Made by a program: the position numbers and the translations under genes. Shown here in pieces: positions 62,436 through 64,000 of a DNA stretch of 64,000 nt; position 1 is the stretch's first letter, and the number at the start of each line of letters is the position of its first letter. Below the pieces are notes generated by a model, which was not told where the DNA came from, made no database searches, and saw only the letters and a list, made by a program, of their open reading frames with translations. The DNA comes from Nannochloris sp. 'desiccata' (taxonomy: Eukaryota > Chlorophyta > Trebouxiophyceae > Chlorellales > Chlorellaceae): positions 62,001 through 126,000 of the forward strand of contig JAGTXX020000003.1 in assembly GCA_019044685.2 (NCBI GenBank). The letters run 5' to 3'.

Positions 62436-63328
62436 GTTTCAGCAATATCACTATTGCCACGAGCTAAATTCTGCTTCATTCTAAACGAATCTACTATAAT
62501 GCTAAACAACTCAGCCTTCTCCTTATTCCACTGATCGCTTCTCGCCGACGCCCCCAAACAATATACAACACCTCTTTTCACCGCCGCTACTGCTGAATTC
62601 TTTCTCTTCACATCATAGCCACTTCTCGTAGTCGTAGACGATGGATATGCAATATACACATACGTAACGCCATCTTCCTGTTCTTTGATTTCGCTTTTTA
62701 TTGACCCAGGTCTGGGAGATTCGATCTTACTGTCCCCGCCAACTTCTTTTCCAGGGTTTAGTAGCTGTTCTACCACTGTTTGCGCAAAAATATCTCTATT
62801 TGACTCTGTAATTTTGTTAATTCCTTCCGGCAATGGGAAAGTTTCTACTGAAAGCTTATCAGCTGTTTCAAAATTTGCAATGTAAACGCCTTGGCGGAGA
62901 GTGTTTTTTCTTTTTACCCAGCTAGAAGGGTAGATAAACGTATATTCTTCGTCGAAATCGTCGTATTGTCGAAATCCCTTTGTTGCGGCAATTTTAGGGA
63001 GGCCATAGGCACCGAGAATTGAGTTTACAACTGTTCTACCATCAGCCGTGTTGAGCGAGTCGGCTTGAGCCCCAAGAGCGGCAAATAAAACAGATTGCAT
63101 CAGAAAATCGCGTCTCGTGACGCCGTGGTTCGTTAGTTCTGCGTCTTCATCATCGTCTGAAGGGTAATGGCTTCTACCACGGCGTTTTACTGCTGCACAG
63201 GTTTTTAAATTTGAGAATTTTGAGTTTCGACATGTGTGATCCAGGGCCTTGAAAACTGGGTAGGCGGCTCCCGGTAGTGTCGATGTGAACATTATGTGTG
63301 TTGATGAATTTCTAATGAATCCATGCAT
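62432..63328 (-). CDS. PsbP-domain protein, thylakoid lumen
   Basis: 298 aa, one exon. The leader combines a chloroplast transit peptide with a twin-arginine signal (VTRRDFLMQSVLFAALGAQA), so the mature protein should be lumenal. The domain reads GFRQYDDFDEEYTFIYPSSWV, SVETFPLPEGINKI, VVEQLLNP, TYVYIAYPSSTTTRSGYDVKRKNSAVAAV, VVYCLGASARSDQW and IVDSFRMK, the PsbP fold. The TAT signal and divergent sequence place it among PsbP-domain (PPD) proteins, not the abundant PsbP of photosystem II. Role uncertain; PPDs assist photosystem assembly. Stop codon TAG touches the CT repeat. Confidence 0.85.
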
Positions 63329-63445
63329 AGTGCATTGCTCAGATAGAGTTGGGATTAGCTCACGTTGGGCAAAGAAAAGTTTGACCAGTAAAAATTATGA
63401 TCTAAATGCAGCGTTTTTGAGTCTGACACGCATAATTTTCAAAAG
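63329..63445. promoter_or_regulatory. 117-bp divergent promoter
   Basis: The start codons of the PsbP-domain gene (minus) and the TPR gene (plus) are only 117 bp apart, so both promoters and both 5' leaders share this stretch. Confidence 0.5.
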
Positions 63446-64000
63446 ATGGAAGCTTTAAATACTTTTAAAAAACAAGGAGATACTTTCTACGTGCAGGCTT
63501 ATTACAAAAAGGCTGTTCAAAGCTACACTCTTGCCATTGACAAAATCAATGCTGATGGTAAACAAGATATCTCCACACAATCTGTACTGCATTCTAACAG
63601 GTGCATGTGCTATATCAAGTTGAACACATTATCTGATGCATGGCAGGATGCTCAAAAATGTCTTTCGTTGCGACCCAGATGGGCGAAAGCTCATCTCCGC
63701 TGTGCTCAATGCCAAGAGCTGCAAGGTGCTTCGGAAGAAGCGATAGCATACTACCAACGAGCAGCAGAACTAGACACTAGTTTAGCACACGAAGTTATAG
63801 AGCCTATCAAAAGGATTCAAGCCAAACTCGCTGAACAACTTTGCTGTTCTATTATGCTACCGTCACCGTCGGCCAGCAATATTAACAACAACCTGAAGCC
63901 TTCTCCCATATATTACGCTTCCTTGTGTCCACAAACGATACGAATTGGAACACACGATACAAATATCCTAGCTGCTGCTTATGGAGATGGTACGATTAGG
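63446..64000 (+). CDS. TPR repeat protein, 5' part
   Basis: 185 codons run open to the window edge from an ATG at 63446. Three TPR motifs are visible in the first 120 residues: FKKQGDTFYVQAYYKKAVQSY, NRCMCYIKLNTLSDAWQDAQ and AHLRCAQCQELQGASEEAIAYY, the HSP90/HSP70-cochaperone-like arrangement. After a linker the frame continues IRIGTHDTNILAAAYGDGTIR, which looks like the start of a WD40 blade, so a TPR-WD40 fusion is possible. The rest lies outside the window. Confidence 0.8.
   Translation, partial: MEALNTFKKQGDTFYVQAYYKKAVQSYTLAIDKINADGKQDISTQSVLHSNRCMCYIKLNTLSDAWQDAQKCLSLRPRWAKAHLRCAQCQELQGASEEAIAYYQRAAELDTSLAHEVIEPIKRIQAKLAEQLCCSIMLPSPSASNINNNLKPSPIYYASLCPQTIRIGTHDTNILAAAYGDGTIR

Overview
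The window is nuclear DNA of a green alga (Viridiplantae, most likely Chlorophyta). The basis is the set of families: nucleus-encoded plastid proteins with transit peptides (bL35c, KAS III/FabH, a Tat-type thylakoid-lumen protein, a PsbP-domain protein, a ferredoxin-dependent bilin reductase), plant-type ceramide glucosyltransferase, RRA-type GT77 arabinosyltransferase, MKP1-like phosphatase with a gelsolin repeat, and NAP1 ending in a CKQQ prenylation box. Short spliceosomal GT-AG introns (mostly 84-230 nt) interrupt many genes, and the pentamer TGTAA, the usual chlorophyte poly(A) signal, recurs 45-190 nt past many stop codons. I cannot name the genus.

Layout. 1-9.5 kb: 3' end of an ER alpha-mannosidase (GH47), plastid bL35, CCT-beta, NDUFAF2, an ER-membrane J protein, PRPF3 and a patatin-like hydrolase. 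9.9-14.5 kb: pirin and an MKP1-like phosphatase transcribed divergently, with a 1,155-bp hAT transposon (perfect 14-bp TIRs, perfect 8-bp TSD) inserted between them. 14.7-29.3 kb: a RING+PHD protein, a large SDE3/MOV10-like helicase (two adjacent ORFs joined here by an 84-nt intron), a type II glycosyltransferase-like protein, a DUF1997 protein and glucosylceramide synthase. 29.9-34.9 kb: three tandem secreted paralogues related to PL14 alginate/glucuronate lyases of chloroviruses. 35-47.5 kb: LWD/TTG1-type WD40 protein, a Tat-type lumen protein, NAP1, KAS III, a TLD protein, NBP35, tRNA adenosine deaminase 1, a small basic protein and a RAD6-type E2. 48-64 kb: DBP9/DDX56 helicase, bilin reductase, eIF1, beta'-COP, a GT2-like glycosyltransferase, a FolC-family synthase, RRA arabinosyltransferase, a PsbP-domain protein and the 5' end of a TPR protein.

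Most genes are housekeeping and unrelated to each other; there is no operon logic. A loose theme is secretory-pathway glycobiology and wall chemistry: GH47, four glycosyltransferase-type genes, beta'-COP, an ER J protein and the three lyase-like genes. Many gene pairs are divergent with 100-600 bp between start codons, so shared promoters are likely.

Exon structures were worked out by eye from splice consensus, reading phase and family similarity; all totals given are multiples of three. Protein identities rest on remembered family motifs, not on searches. I found no rRNA, no clear tRNA and no CRISPR. I did not find an obviously new system. The best candidates for follow-up are the PL14-like tandem array, the intact-ended hAT element with a truncated transposase, the duplicated start region of NDUFAF2 and several unusual introns.
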